A DNA stretch of 64,000 nucleotides, taken from positions 2,273,501-2,337,500 of the forward strand of contig NZ_SAUH01000001.1 of the NCBI RefSeq assembly GCF_004193175.1, written 5' to 3'. The position numbers were made by a program, and so were the translations under genes. A model generated the notes under the pieces. It did no database searches. It worked only from the letters and a program-made list of their open reading frames with translations, and was not told the origin of the DNA. Source of the DNA: Streptomyces sp. RFCAC02. GTDB taxonomy: Bacteria > Actinomycetota > Actinomycetes > Streptomycetales > Streptomycetaceae. This document shows, piece by piece, positions 25,012-32,615 of this stretch. Position 1 is the first letter of the stretch, and each line of letters starts with the position of its first letter.

Positions 25012-27819
25012 TCACAGCGCCGGGCGGCGCCCCCCGGTGAGGGCGGCGACCCGGTCCAGGTCGGCGCGCGCCTGCCGGCGACGGCCCGCGGCGTAGTGCA
25101 CGCGGGCGCGCTCCATCAGGGCGAACAGGTGCTCGGGATCGACGCGCAGCGCGTGGTCCAGATCGGCGAGGGCCGCGTCGTGACGCCCCGCCCCCCGGTG
25201 GACGGCACCGCGGCCGGCGAGCGCGAACGAGTCCTCCGGCTCCAGCCGCAGCGCGCTGTCGAAATCGGCGCGTGCCGCGTCGAGGCGTTCCGCGACCCGG
25301 TGCAGGTCGGCACGGCGGGCCAGCGTCCAGGCGGAGTCGGGCGTCATGCGCAGGGCGCGGTCGAAGTCGGCGAGTGCCGCGTCGTGACGGTCCGCCAGCC
25401 GGTGCAGCTCCCCCCTGCTCGCGATGACCCACGCCATCGACGGATCGAGCTCGATGGCGCGGTCGAGGTCGGCGAGGGCCTGGTCGGCGCGGTCCCGCAC
25501 CCGGTGCAGCTCGCCCCGGTTCGCGAGCGCGAACGCGTTGTCAGGGGCCAGCTCGATGGCCCGGTCCAGATCCGCGAGGGACTGGTCGAAGCGCTTGTCG
25601 GTGAGGTGCAGCGCGCCGCGCTCGGCGCGGGCGAACGCGTCGTCCGGCGCCAGGCGCAGCGCCCGGTCCAGGTCCACGAGGGCGCGGTCGCGCCGCTGTG
25701 CGACCCGGTGCACGGCGCCCCTGCGGGCCAGCGCGTACACGTTGTCGGGGGCGAGGGCGAGCGCGCGGTCGAGGTCGGCGAGCGCCGCTTCGGGCCGGTC
25801 GGCCAGCCGGTGCAGCTCCCCCCGGTTGGCGAGTGCGAACGCGTTGTCGGGCGCCAGGGCGATGGCCCGCACCAGGTCGAGCAGGGCCGCGTCGCGGCGG
25901 TCCTCGGTGAGGTGCAGCGCGCCCCGCTCCGCGAGCGACCACGCATTGTCGGGCCTGAGGCCGAGGGCGCGGTCGAGATCGACCAGCGCAGCGTCGCGCC
26001 GGCCGGCCAGGCGGTGCACGCCGCCGCGGCGCGAGCGGGCGAACACGTCGCCCGGCGCCAGCTCGACGGCGCGGTCGAGATCGGCGAGCGCCTCGTCCGG
26101 CCGGCCGGCCAGCCGGTGCAGCTCGCCCCGGCCCGCGAGCGCGAAGGCGTCGTCCGGGCTCAGCTCGATGGCGCGGGTGAAGTCGGCGAGCGCCTGCTCG
26201 TCCCGCTCGGCCATGGCGTGCAGCGCGGCCCGCTGGCCGAGGGCGAACGCGTTGTCCGGCTCCAGCTCGACGGCACGGTCCAGGTCGGCCAGCGCGTCCG
26301 CGAGATCGTCGACCGCCGCGGTGACCAGGCGCAGCGCGCCGCGCTCGGCGAGGGCGAACGCGTTGTCCGGGTCGAGTTCCAGGGCATGGTCCAGGTCCGC
26401 CGCCGCCTGGTCGTCGTTCTTCTCGCCGCGGTGCACGGCGCCCCTGCGGGCCAGCGCCCAGATGTAGTCGGGCTCCAGGGCGATGGCACGGTCGAAGTCG
26501 GCGAGGGCGGCGGCGGGGCGGCCGCCGATGCGGTGCAGCTCGCCGCGGCTCGCCAGGGCGAACGCGTTGTCCGCGTCGAGGGCGATGGCACGGTCCAGGT
26601 CGGCGGTGGCGGCCCGCGTGTGGCCGGCCGCCCGGTGCGTCTCACCGCGGCGGGCGAGGGCGAGGACGAAGTCGGGGACGAGGGCGAGCGCGGCGTCGAA
26701 GCCGGCCAGCGCCTCCTGCCGCCGCCCGGCGAGGCGGTGCTCCTCGGCGTCGTCGGCGAGCGCCCCGGCCTCGGCGGTGTGGTCCGGCTCCGGGGTCAGA
26801 CAGCCGCGGGCGGCCTCGGCCACGGCGGGGATGTCGTGGTCGGCGATGTGACGGAGGCGCTCGCGTGCGGCCTCGGCCAGCGCCGGGTCGCCGTCCGTGA
26901 GCCAGTCGCCGAGGATGCGCACGGCTCCCGCGCGGACGGCGGGCCACGGGCTGTCGAGAGCCATCCGCACGGACTCGGGCAGCGGATCCGGCGCGGACCC
27001 GCCCGAGGCCCCGGCCGTGCCGGACCCGCCGGGGCCGAGCGGGCTGCGGGCGAGCCAGATGCGGCCCTCCACCCCGTACAGCCACCGCTGCGGCGTCTGC
27101 CGGGCGCCCCTGGCCTGGACATGGGCGTACGCGTGGGCGTAGGCGTCGTCCAGGGAGATCAGCCCGTCCAGGTCCGCGTCGGCCGCGCCGGACCGCAGGC
27201 CGTCGATCAGCCCGGCCGTGAAGACGGACGAGCCCGGGGCGCGCCCCTCGCCCAGCGGCTCGCCCTCGAACGAGTACTCACCGGCGCGGGACGCCGTCAG
27301 CACGACGCGGCCGCGCCCGGCGGGGGCGAGGCGGCGCTCCAGGTCGAGGCCGTCGCCGTCGCCCTTGGCACCGCGCGCGAACGCGCCGCTGTAGCAGCAG
27401 TCGAGGATGAGGACCTGGCTCTTCGCGTGACAGTCGTCCATGAGGTCGAGGACCCAGCGGGCCTCGACACCGGTGGCGGACAGCAGGTCCTTGCGGGTGT
27501 CGGCGGCGCAGAAGTACAGCTTGTTGCGCCGGTCGAGGAGGCCGTGGCAGGACAGGTAGACGAGGACCAGTTCCCCCGGCTTGCGGTGGGCGAGGAAGTC
27601 CGCGAGGCCGACGCGCAGCGCGTGGGCGGTCGGGTCGGACAGCACGGTCACGTCGAAGCCGCCGACGGCGGGGTCGCCGAGGACACCGGCCAGCTCCCGC
27701 GCGTCCTCGCCGGGCGACCGCAGCCGCTCCAGCGCGTCGTCCGCGTAGCTGGAGGTGGCGGCGATCAGGGCGGAGCGGCGGCCGAGCGGCGGCTCAGGCG
27801 CCGGAGCGGTGCCGCTCAA
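25012..27819 (-). CDS. Caspase-family (C14) protease with HEAT-like segment and C-terminal TPR array
   Basis: 935 residues. The p20 caspase domain spans residues 13-250: the catalytic histidine is H92 in VYLSCHG and the nucleophile C142 in LILDCCYSGAF. YFCAADTRKD and SSVFTAGLIDGL are typical of bacterial caspases. A short HEAT-like segment (about 273-340, DSPWPAVRAGAVRILGDWL) follows, then 16-17 near-identical 34-residue TPR units to the end. The start is TTG, chosen because GAGG sits exactly 6 nt upstream; the first codons overlap the end of the EACC1-like gene by 26 nt. Both catalytic residues are intact, so it should be an active protease restrained by its partners. Confidence 0.85.
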   Translation of the reverse strand: MSGTAPAPEPPLGRRSALIAATSSYADDALERLRSPGEDARELAGVLGDPAVGGFDVTVLSDPTAHALRVGLADFLAHRKPGELVLVYLSCHGLLDRRNKLYFCAADTRKDLLSATGVEARWVLDLMDDCHAKSQVLILDCCYSGAFARGAKGDGDGLDLERRLAPAGRGRVVLTASRAGEYSFEGEPLGEGRAPGSSVFTAGLIDGLRSGAADADLDGLISLDDAYAHAYAHVQARGARQTPQRWLYGVEGRIWLARSPLGPGGSGTAGASGGSAPDPLPESVRMALDSPWPAVRAGAVRILGDWLTDGDPALAEAARERLRHIADHDIPAVAEAARGCLTPEPDHTAEAGALADDAEEHRLAGRRQEALAGFDAALALVPDFVLALARRGETHRAAGHTRAATADLDRAIALDADNAFALASRGELHRIGGRPAAALADFDRAIALEPDYIWALARRGAVHRGEKNDDQAAADLDHALELDPDNAFALAERGALRLVTAAVDDLADALADLDRAVELEPDNAFALGQRAALHAMAERDEQALADFTRAIELSPDDAFALAGRGELHRLAGRPDEALADLDRAVELAPGDVFARSRRGGVHRLAGRRDAALVDLDRALGLRPDNAWSLAERGALHLTEDRRDAALLDLVRAIALAPDNAFALANRGELHRLADRPEAALADLDRALALAPDNVYALARRGAVHRVAQRRDRALVDLDRALRLAPDDAFARAERGALHLTDKRFDQSLADLDRAIELAPDNAFALANRGELHRVRDRADQALADLDRAIELDPSMAWVIASRGELHRLADRHDAALADFDRALRMTPDSAWTLARRADLHRVAERLDAARADFDSALRLEPEDSFALAGRGAVHRGAGRHDAALADLDHALRVDPEHLFALMERARVHYAAGRRRQARADLDRVAALTGGRRPAL
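25039..26724 (-). repeat. Tandem 102-bp repeats encoding TPR units
   Basis: About 16.5 copies of a 102-bp (34-codon) unit inside the caspase gene, each close to R-x2-x-ALADLDRAIEL-PDNAFALA-RGELHRLAG. One unit (the fourth) carries a 4-residue insertion. The copies differ mostly at scattered positions, as expected after internal duplication and drift. Such DNA can expand or contract by recombination. Confidence 0.8.
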
Positions 27820-28195
27820 GCCAGACCTCGATCAGTTCCTCCTGCCGCTGGGCGGTGACCCCGGTCACGCGCAGCACGTCGTCCCCGAACTGGATCTCCA
27901 CGGAACGGGCCGCGTCCCGGGCCGTCCAGCGCTTCACCGCGGCGACGACCGACCGCAGTGCCGCCGACACGCCGATCCGCACCAGCATGCCGCCGGCGAC
28001 GGTGCCGAGGCCCTTGGCCCCCTGCGGCACGTCGGCGTCCGTCAGCGGCGCGACGTCCTCCACGTCCAGGTCGAGGAGGTCGCCGCGCAGGCTCTGCGCC
28101 AGATCCGCGAGGTCCTCGCCGTCGGTGTCGGGGCCGGGCAGCACCCGTACGACGACCGTGCCGTCCCGGTCGTCCCCGTCGTTCACGCCATCCAC
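27794..28195 (-). CDS. EACC1-like effector-associated small protein
   Basis: 133 residues from a GTG with GGAGG about 9 nt upstream; an ATG at 28222 (142 residues) has no ribosome site. The acidic N-terminus (DGDDRDG) is followed by VVVRVLPGPDTDGEDLADLAQSLRGDLLDLDVEDVAPL, a glycine-rich turn (GAKGLGTVAGGMLV), a helix (AAVKRWTAR) and the strand pair SVEIQFGDDVLRVTGVT before a helical tail. This is the pattern of effector-associated constant component 1, the small partner of caspase and trypsin effectors in NTP-dependent conflict systems. The assignment is from memory of the family. It is the first gene of the caspase operon. Confidence 0.7.
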   Translation of the reverse strand: MDGVNDGDDRDGTVVVRVLPGPDTDGEDLADLAQSLRGDLLDLDVEDVAPLTDADVPQGAKGLGTVAGGMLVRIGVSAALRSVVAAVKRWTARDAARSVEIQFGDDVLRVTGVTAQRQEELIEVWLERHRSGA

Positions 28196-28239
28196 GCCGG
28201 CCCCCTCCGCCGCCCCGTCCATCACGCGTCGTGCCCAGT

Positions 28240-28269
28240 ATTCAACGTTTCCGGTGCGCGGGTGGTCAA
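28240..28269 (-). promoter_or_regulatory. Candidate vegetative promoter of the EACC1-caspase operon
   Basis: Reading leftward: TTGACC (28269-28264), an 18-bp spacer, then TTGAAT (28245-28240), 44 bp before the GTG start. The -35 matches the housekeeping consensus at 5 of 6 positions and the -10 at 4 of 6. Confidence 0.5.
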
Positions 28270-28293
28270 CTCCCGGCAACGGGACGGCCACGG

Positions 28294-29259
28294 TCAGCCG
28301 CCGTCGAACACGACCGACCACGGCGCGGGCGCGCCGGGGGCGGCGGCGGGTCCTGCCGCCGGCTCCGGGGCGCCGCCGAGGACGGCGCCCGCCACGGCCG
28401 CGAACCGGGGCGCGGCCGGGTGCGGGGTGCCGGCGGGCCGGGCGGGGACCCAGGTCGCGGTCAGCGGGTCGCCCGCCAGCGGGCGCCAGGCGACCCGCGG
28501 CTGACGGCGGGCCAGCTCCTCCGTCGTGAAGGCGACGCCCCGGCCGGCCAGGACGAGCCCGAGGAGGACGTCCGGCGTGCGGGCGTACCGGACGCGCGGC
28601 GGCGCCCAGCCGTGGTCCCGGCAGGTGGCGAGCACGAGATCGTGCCAGGCGGGCGCGGCGTCGCGCGGGGCCATGACCAGGTCGTGCCCGGCGAGGTCGG
28701 CGAGCGCGGGCGGGGGCGCGGCCGGCCGGGCGAGGGGGCCGCCGCGCGGGAGGACGACGCCGAGGCGCGTACGGGCCGGCGGTCCGAGGACCAGCCCGTC
28801 GGCGGGGAACGGGTGCTGGAGCAGGCCGGTGTCGATGCGGCCGTCGGCGAGGGCGCCGAGCTGCTCGGCCGAGGTCAGTTCGTGGAATTCGAGGTCGAGC
28901 CCGGGGGCGGTGGCGGCGAGGCGGCGGAGGATCTCGTTCAGGGCGGTGGCGGGCATCTCCGGCGGCACGCCCGCCCGCAGCGTGCCGTGCGTGCCCTCGC
29001 GGGCGCCGGCCATGACGGCCCGCAGGCGCGCGTCGGCCGCGAGGAGCCGGCGGGCCTCGGGCACCAGCAGCCGGCCCGCGGAGGTGAGGGCGATGGCGCG
29101 GCGGCCGCGGTCGAAGAGGGCGACGCCGAGTTCGCGCTCCAGGCGCTGGACGGACTGGCTGAGCGGTGGCTGGGCCATGCCGAGGAGTTCGGCGGCGCGG
29201 CCGAAGTGCAGTTCGTCGGCGACCGCCAGGAAGTGACGCAGGTGGCGGGGCAGGTCCAT
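28294..29259 (-). CDS. LysR family transcriptional regulator
   Basis: 321 residues. The N-terminal winged helix reads HLRHFLAVADELHFGRAAELLGMAQPPLSQSVQRLERELGVALFDR, with the classic LysR spacing. The effector domain follows from about residue 90 (TLRAGVPPEMPATALNEILRRL). Its ATG is only 17 bp from the ATG of the divergent beta-lactamase-like gene, so the two share one control region, as ampR and ampC do. The C-terminal 40 residues are an Ala/Pro-rich extension. Confidence 0.93.
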   Translation of the reverse strand: MDLPRHLRHFLAVADELHFGRAAELLGMAQPPLSQSVQRLERELGVALFDRGRRAIALTSAGRLLVPEARRLLAADARLRAVMAGAREGTHGTLRAGVPPEMPATALNEILRRLAATAPGLDLEFHELTSAEQLGALADGRIDTGLLQHPFPADGLVLGPPARTRLGVVLPRGGPLARPAAPPPALADLAGHDLVMAPRDAAPAWHDLVLATCRDHGWAPPRVRYARTPDVLLGLVLAGRGVAFTTEELARRQPRVAWRPLAGDPLTATWVPARPAGTPHPAAPRFAAVAGAVLGGAPEPAAGPAAAPGAPAPWSVVFDGG

Positions 29260-29276
29260 GCGGCGACGATAGACGG

Positions 29277-30128
29277 ATGACGGAGAGCGTGGACATCAGG
29301 CTGCATGTGCGGGACATCGACGGCGACGGCGAGACCGGTTCGGGGGCGGACGACCAGGTGGTGATCGCGTCGATCCTGAAGGTGCTGCTGGTGCTGGAGT
29401 TCGCGCGCCAGGCGGCGGCCGGGCAGCTCGACCCGGCGGAACGGGTCGTGGTGCGGGCGGCGGACCGGCTGGGCGGCTGGGGGCTCGCGGGCTGCGCGGA
29501 CGACGTCGAGGTGTCGCTGCGGGACCTCGCGTACTTCGCCCTGTCGGTGAGCGACAACACCGCGGCCGACGTGCTGCTCCGGCGCGTCGGCGCGGACGTG
29601 CTGCCGCTGCTGGCCGCCGAGCTGGGCCTCGCGCGCACCCGGATCAGGGGCGGCCCGCGCCAGGTGCTCGAGTCGATGTTCGCCGACGTGGGGGCGCGGG
29701 ACGCGGCCGAGTTCGCGGCCGTCTACCCGGGGCTGCCGGACGGACGGAGGCGGGCGCTGCGGGTGTTCGACCCGGCGCACACCACGTCCAGCACGCCCCG
29801 GGACATCACGCGGCTGATGGCCCTGATCGCGCGGGACGAGGCGGGTCCGCCGGAGGCGTGCGCGCTGGTCCGGCGGCTGATGGGCACGCAGATGGCGTGG
29901 ACACGGCTGCGGGCGGCGTTCCCCGCCGAGGTGGCGGTGACGGGCAAGACGGGCACGCTGCCCGGGCTGCACATGGAGGCGGGGATCGTCGCCCGCCCGG
30001 ACGGGCGGCGCTGCGCGGTGGCGGCGTTCGCGGCGACCCCGACGTGGGACAGCCGCCGGCTGGATGTCGACCTCGCCCTCGGCCGGGCGGTGCGTGAGGC
30101 GGTGGAGAAGCTGCACGGACCGCTCTGA
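29277..30128 (+). CDS. Class A beta-lactamase-like serine hydrolase, no signal peptide
   Basis: 283 residues. Penicillin-recognising motifs are present in order: S-x-x-K in VIASILKVLL (about residue 32), SDN in LSVSDNTAADVLL (about 85) and KTG in VTGKTGTLPG (about 225). The start lies just upstream of the SxxK helix, so there is no signal peptide or lipobox and the protein should stay in the cytosol. A true beta-lactamase would be exported, so an esterase or peptidase activity is as likely. GTG 29289 is an alternative start. The divergent LysR gene probably controls it. Confidence 0.82.
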   Translation: MTESVDIRLHVRDIDGDGETGSGADDQVVIASILKVLLVLEFARQAAAGQLDPAERVVVRAADRLGGWGLAGCADDVEVSLRDLAYFALSVSDNTAADVLLRRVGADVLPLLAAELGLARTRIRGGPRQVLESMFADVGARDAAEFAAVYPGLPDGRRRALRVFDPAHTTSSTPRDITRLMALIARDEAGPPEACALVRRLMGTQMAWTRLRAAFPAEVAVTGKTGTLPGLHMEAGIVARPDGRRCAVAAFAATPTWDSRRLDVDLALGRAVREAVEKLHGPL

Positions 30129-30136
30129 CGTGCGGT

Positions 30137-30154
30137 GATACGCGATCGCGTATC
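30137..30154. promoter_or_regulatory. Perfect 18-bp palindrome upstream of the MBL-fold gene
   Basis: The sequence GATACGCGA/TCGCGTATC is its own reverse complement over 18 bp. It lies 9 bp after the beta-lactamase-like stop and about 105 bp before the MBL-fold gene. It shares the half site CGCGTATC with the element at 14914-14937. A repressor operator is the simplest reading. Confidence 0.5.
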
Positions 30155-30259
30155 GGTCGGCGGCCCGCCGCGTCTTGGACGGGGGGCGCCGGCGGGTGGT
30201 TCCGTACGCCGTGTCCTTGCGGAGGCCCGGGACTGTCCGGGCCGGGGAGGAGATGGATC

Positions 30260-31234
30260 ATGGCGGGTGTCGGACGGCGGGGATTCCTGCGGACGGTGAC
30301 GGCGGGCACGGCGCTCGCGGCGGGCACCGCGGCGGCGAGCGGCGCGGCGTCGGCGGCGGTGCCGGCCGCGTCCCGGGCGGCGCGGCGGCACGACGGGGGC
30401 GGCGGCGCCGCGTTCACCTGGCTCGGCACGGCGGGCTGGCGGGTCGAGGCCGGCGAGCACGTCCTGCTGGTGGACCCGTACCTGAGCCGGTACGACACGG
30501 GGATGTGGACGGGCGGCTTCCGCGCCGGCACGGGGCTGACCGTCGCCGCCGACACGGTGGACACGCACACGGCCGGCGCCCGCACCGTGCTCGTCACGCA
30601 CACGCACTGGGACCACTTCAACGACGTCCCGCACATCGCGACCACCACCGGTGCCCGGGTCATCGGGACGCTCTCCACGTACAACGCCGCCCGCGCGATG
30701 AGCGTGCCGACCGGGCAGCTCAGCACCGTGAAGGGCGGTGAGGTGCTGGAGTTCGACGCGTTCTCGGTCGAGGTCGTGGCGTCCCTGCACAGCAGGAACC
30801 CCTCGTGGTCCGTGCTGTTCCCCGGTGTGCTGACCGCGCCGCCCGCCCCGCCGGAGACGGTCGCCGACCTCCCGGAAGGCGACACCCTGGCGTTCCAGGT
30901 GACGGTCCGCGGCGGCCCGTCCGTCTTCTTCATGGGCGCGAGCGACTTCGTGGAGCGGAACGTCGCGGGACTCGCGCCGGACGTCGCGATGATCGCCGTC
31001 CAGTCGAGCGAGGCCACGCACGACTACGTGCCGCGTCTGCTGGAGGCGCTGGACCGGCCGGCGACGATCGTGCCCGTGCACTGGGACAACTTCGAGGTGC
31101 CGCTCGTCAACCCGCCGCGGGTGCCGGACGCGGACACGCGGCGGCGGCTCACGGAATTCACGGACGCCGTGCGGCGGGTGGCGCCGCGCAGCAGGCTGCT
31201 CATGCCGGAGTACCTGACGCCGTACACCTTCTGA
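30260..31234 (+). CDS. Tat-exported MBL-fold metallohydrolase
   Basis: 324 residues. The Tat signal peptide is RRGFLRTVTAGTALAAGTAAASG, with the twin arginines at residues 6-7. The metallo-beta-lactamase fold shows TWLGTAGWRVEAG at the start, the zinc motif THTHWDHFND (H-x-H-x-D-H) at about residue 112, SLHSRNPS (third histidine), FFMGASDFVERN (bridging Asp), and VPVHWDNFE (last histidine). The closest groups are UlaG/RomA-like lactonases and phosphodiesterases; the substrate is unknown. GGAGGAGAT precedes the ATG. Confidence 0.85.
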   Translation: MAGVGRRGFLRTVTAGTALAAGTAAASGAASAAVPAASRAARRHDGGGGAAFTWLGTAGWRVEAGEHVLLVDPYLSRYDTGMWTGGFRAGTGLTVAADTVDTHTAGARTVLVTHTHWDHFNDVPHIATTTGARVIGTLSTYNAARAMSVPTGQLSTVKGGEVLEFDAFSVEVVASLHSRNPSWSVLFPGVLTAPPAPPETVADLPEGDTLAFQVTVRGGPSVFFMGASDFVERNVAGLAPDVAMIAVQSSEATHDYVPRLLEALDRPATIVPVHWDNFEVPLVNPPRVPDADTRRRLTEFTDAVRRVAPRSRLLMPEYLTPYTF

Positions 31235-31330
31235 CCGGCCGTCGGACGTCACGTGCGGTGGCCGGTGCGGGCCTCCCGGTGGCGGCGGTCTACGCTCACG
31301 GGACCGATTGACCGCCTCCGAGAGGAATTC

Positions 31331-31882
31331 ATGCGCACGGCAATACGCTTGGCCCTCCCCCTGGTCGCCGCGGCGGCGGCCCTGTCGCTCACCGCCTGCG
31401 GTGACGAGGACGCCTCGTCGGACGGGGGAAGCGGGGAGACCGCTGCCGACGAGGGCGGCACCGACGCGGACACCGACGCGGAAAGCCAGGACAGCGGCCA
31501 GGACGGCGAGGGCGGGAGCGGCGACGGCGCCGAGGCGGGGACGGACGGATCGGCCGCCCCGTCGGTGGACGACCTCATGGGCAACTGGTTCGTCGACCCC
31601 GCCGACCCCGGCCGCTCCCACCGCATCGTCGTGGAGGGCCCGGACGAGGTGTCGTTCATCGAGAGCCTGGAGGCGGAGGGCGACCTGTGCAACCGCGGCG
31701 TGTACGCCGACGGCACCCTCACCTTCGCCCCGGAGGACTGCCTCCAGCAGGGCGCCGAGCCCTGGCCCGACCGTTCGGCGACGCTGGTCCTGAACGAGGA
31801 CGGCACGCTGCACGTCACCTGGGAGTCCGGTCTTGAGGAGGACTACACGTTCTCCGAGAGCGAATGGGGCACGGTGGCGTGA
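31331..31882 (+). CDS. Acidic lipoprotein of unknown function
   Basis: 183 residues. A lipoprotein signal with lipobox LTAC (cysteine at residue 23) is followed by about 45 residues of Asp/Glu/Ser/Gly linker. The C-terminal domain of about 100 residues contains LMGNWFVDPADPGRSHRIVVEGPDEVSFIE and a cysteine pair (DLCNRG and EDCLQQ), resembling a small beta barrel of lipocalin type. AGAGGA precedes the ATG by 5 nt. Convergent with the two-component system and bounded by a strong hairpin. Confidence 0.75.
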   Translation: MRTAIRLALPLVAAAAALSLTACGDEDASSDGGSGETAADEGGTDADTDAESQDSGQDGEGGSGDGAEAGTDGSAAPSVDDLMGNWFVDPADPGRSHRIVVEGPDEVSFIESLEAEGDLCNRGVYADGTLTFAPEDCLQQGAEPWPDRSATLVLNEDGTLHVTWESGLEEDYTFSESEWGTVA

Positions 31883-31887
31883 GACCG

Positions 31888-31938
31888 GCCGGGGGCGGCG
31901 GGACGGCGGGCAGGTGCCGCCGCCCCGCCGCCCCCGGC
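31888..31938. terminator. Bidirectional hairpin between the lipoprotein and response regulator genes
   Basis: A perfect 15-bp stem (31888-31902, GCCGGGGGCGGCGGG, with 31924-31938) and a 21-nt loop sits between convergent stop codons. Confidence 0.75.
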
Positions 31939-31943
31939 GCGTG

Positions 31944-32615
31944 TCAGGGGGGCGTCACGAGGCGCGTCTCCCACGCGACGACGGCGGCCTGGGTGCGGTC
32001 CCGCAGGTCCAGTTTCACGAGGATGCGGCTCACGTGCGTCTTGATCGTCGACTCCGCGACGACGAGGTGGCCCGCGATCTCGGCGTTCGACAGGCCCTGG
32101 GCCACCAGCGCGAGCACCTCCGTCTCCCGCTCCGTGAGATCCCGCAGGCGCGCCCGCGCCGGCGGCCTCGGGGCGCGGTCCATGCGGGCGAACTCGCTGA
32201 TCAGGCGGCGTGTCACGCTCGGCGCGAGCAGCGCGTCGCCCGCGGCGACCAGGCGGACCGCGTCGGCGAGCTGCCGCGCGGACGCGTCCTTCAGGAGGAA
32301 CCCCGACGCCCCGGCGCGCAGCGCCTCGTACACGTACTCGTCGAGGTCGTAGGTGGTGAGGACGAGGACGCGGGGCACGGTGCCGTCCGGCCCGCCGCCC
32401 GCCGTGATCTCCCGTGTCGCCTCGATGCCGCCGAGCACCGGCATGCGGATGTCCATCAGCACGACGTCGGGGCGGAGCGCGGCCGCCTTCCCGACGGCGT
32501 CGCGGCCGTCCACCGCCTCGCCGGCGACCTCGATGCCGGGCTGGGCGCCGAGGAGGACGGAGAAGCCCTCCCGCACCATCATCTGGTCGTCGGCGATCAG
32601 GACGCGGACGGTCAC
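31944..32615 (-). CDS. NarL/LuxR-type response regulator
   Basis: 223 residues, GTG start. The receiver domain spans residues 1-120, with the phosphoacceptor aspartate in VVLMDIRMP (about residue 53) and the lysine in FLLKDAS. The LuxR helix-turn-helix is at the C-terminus (LTERETEVLALVAQGLSNAEIAGHLVVAESTIKTHVSRILVKL). The start overlaps the stop of the kinase gene (GTGA), so the pair is co-translated. No transporter or obvious target operon is adjacent. Confidence 0.93.
   Translation of the reverse strand: MTVRVLIADDQMMVREGFSVLLGAQPGIEVAGEAVDGRDAVGKAAALRPDVVLMDIRMPVLGGIEATREITAGGGPDGTVPRVLVLTTYDLDEYVYEALRAGASGFLLKDASARQLADAVRLVAAGDALLAPSVTRRLISEFARMDRAPRPPARARLRDLTERETEVLALVAQGLSNAEIAGHLVVAESTIKTHVSRILVKLDLRDRTQAAVVAWETRLVTPP

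Noticed and set aside
25039..26724. CRISPR-like periodicity
   Set aside because: The 102-bp period is coding TPR repeats in frame, without short identical repeats and unique spacers. No CRISPR array was found in the window.
23137..27858. 1573-codon plus-strand open frame opposite phoD and the caspase gene
   Set aside because: It is the antisense shadow of GC-rich genes with repeats; composition is Val/Gly/Arg/Gln-rich without domains, and it crosses several real genes.
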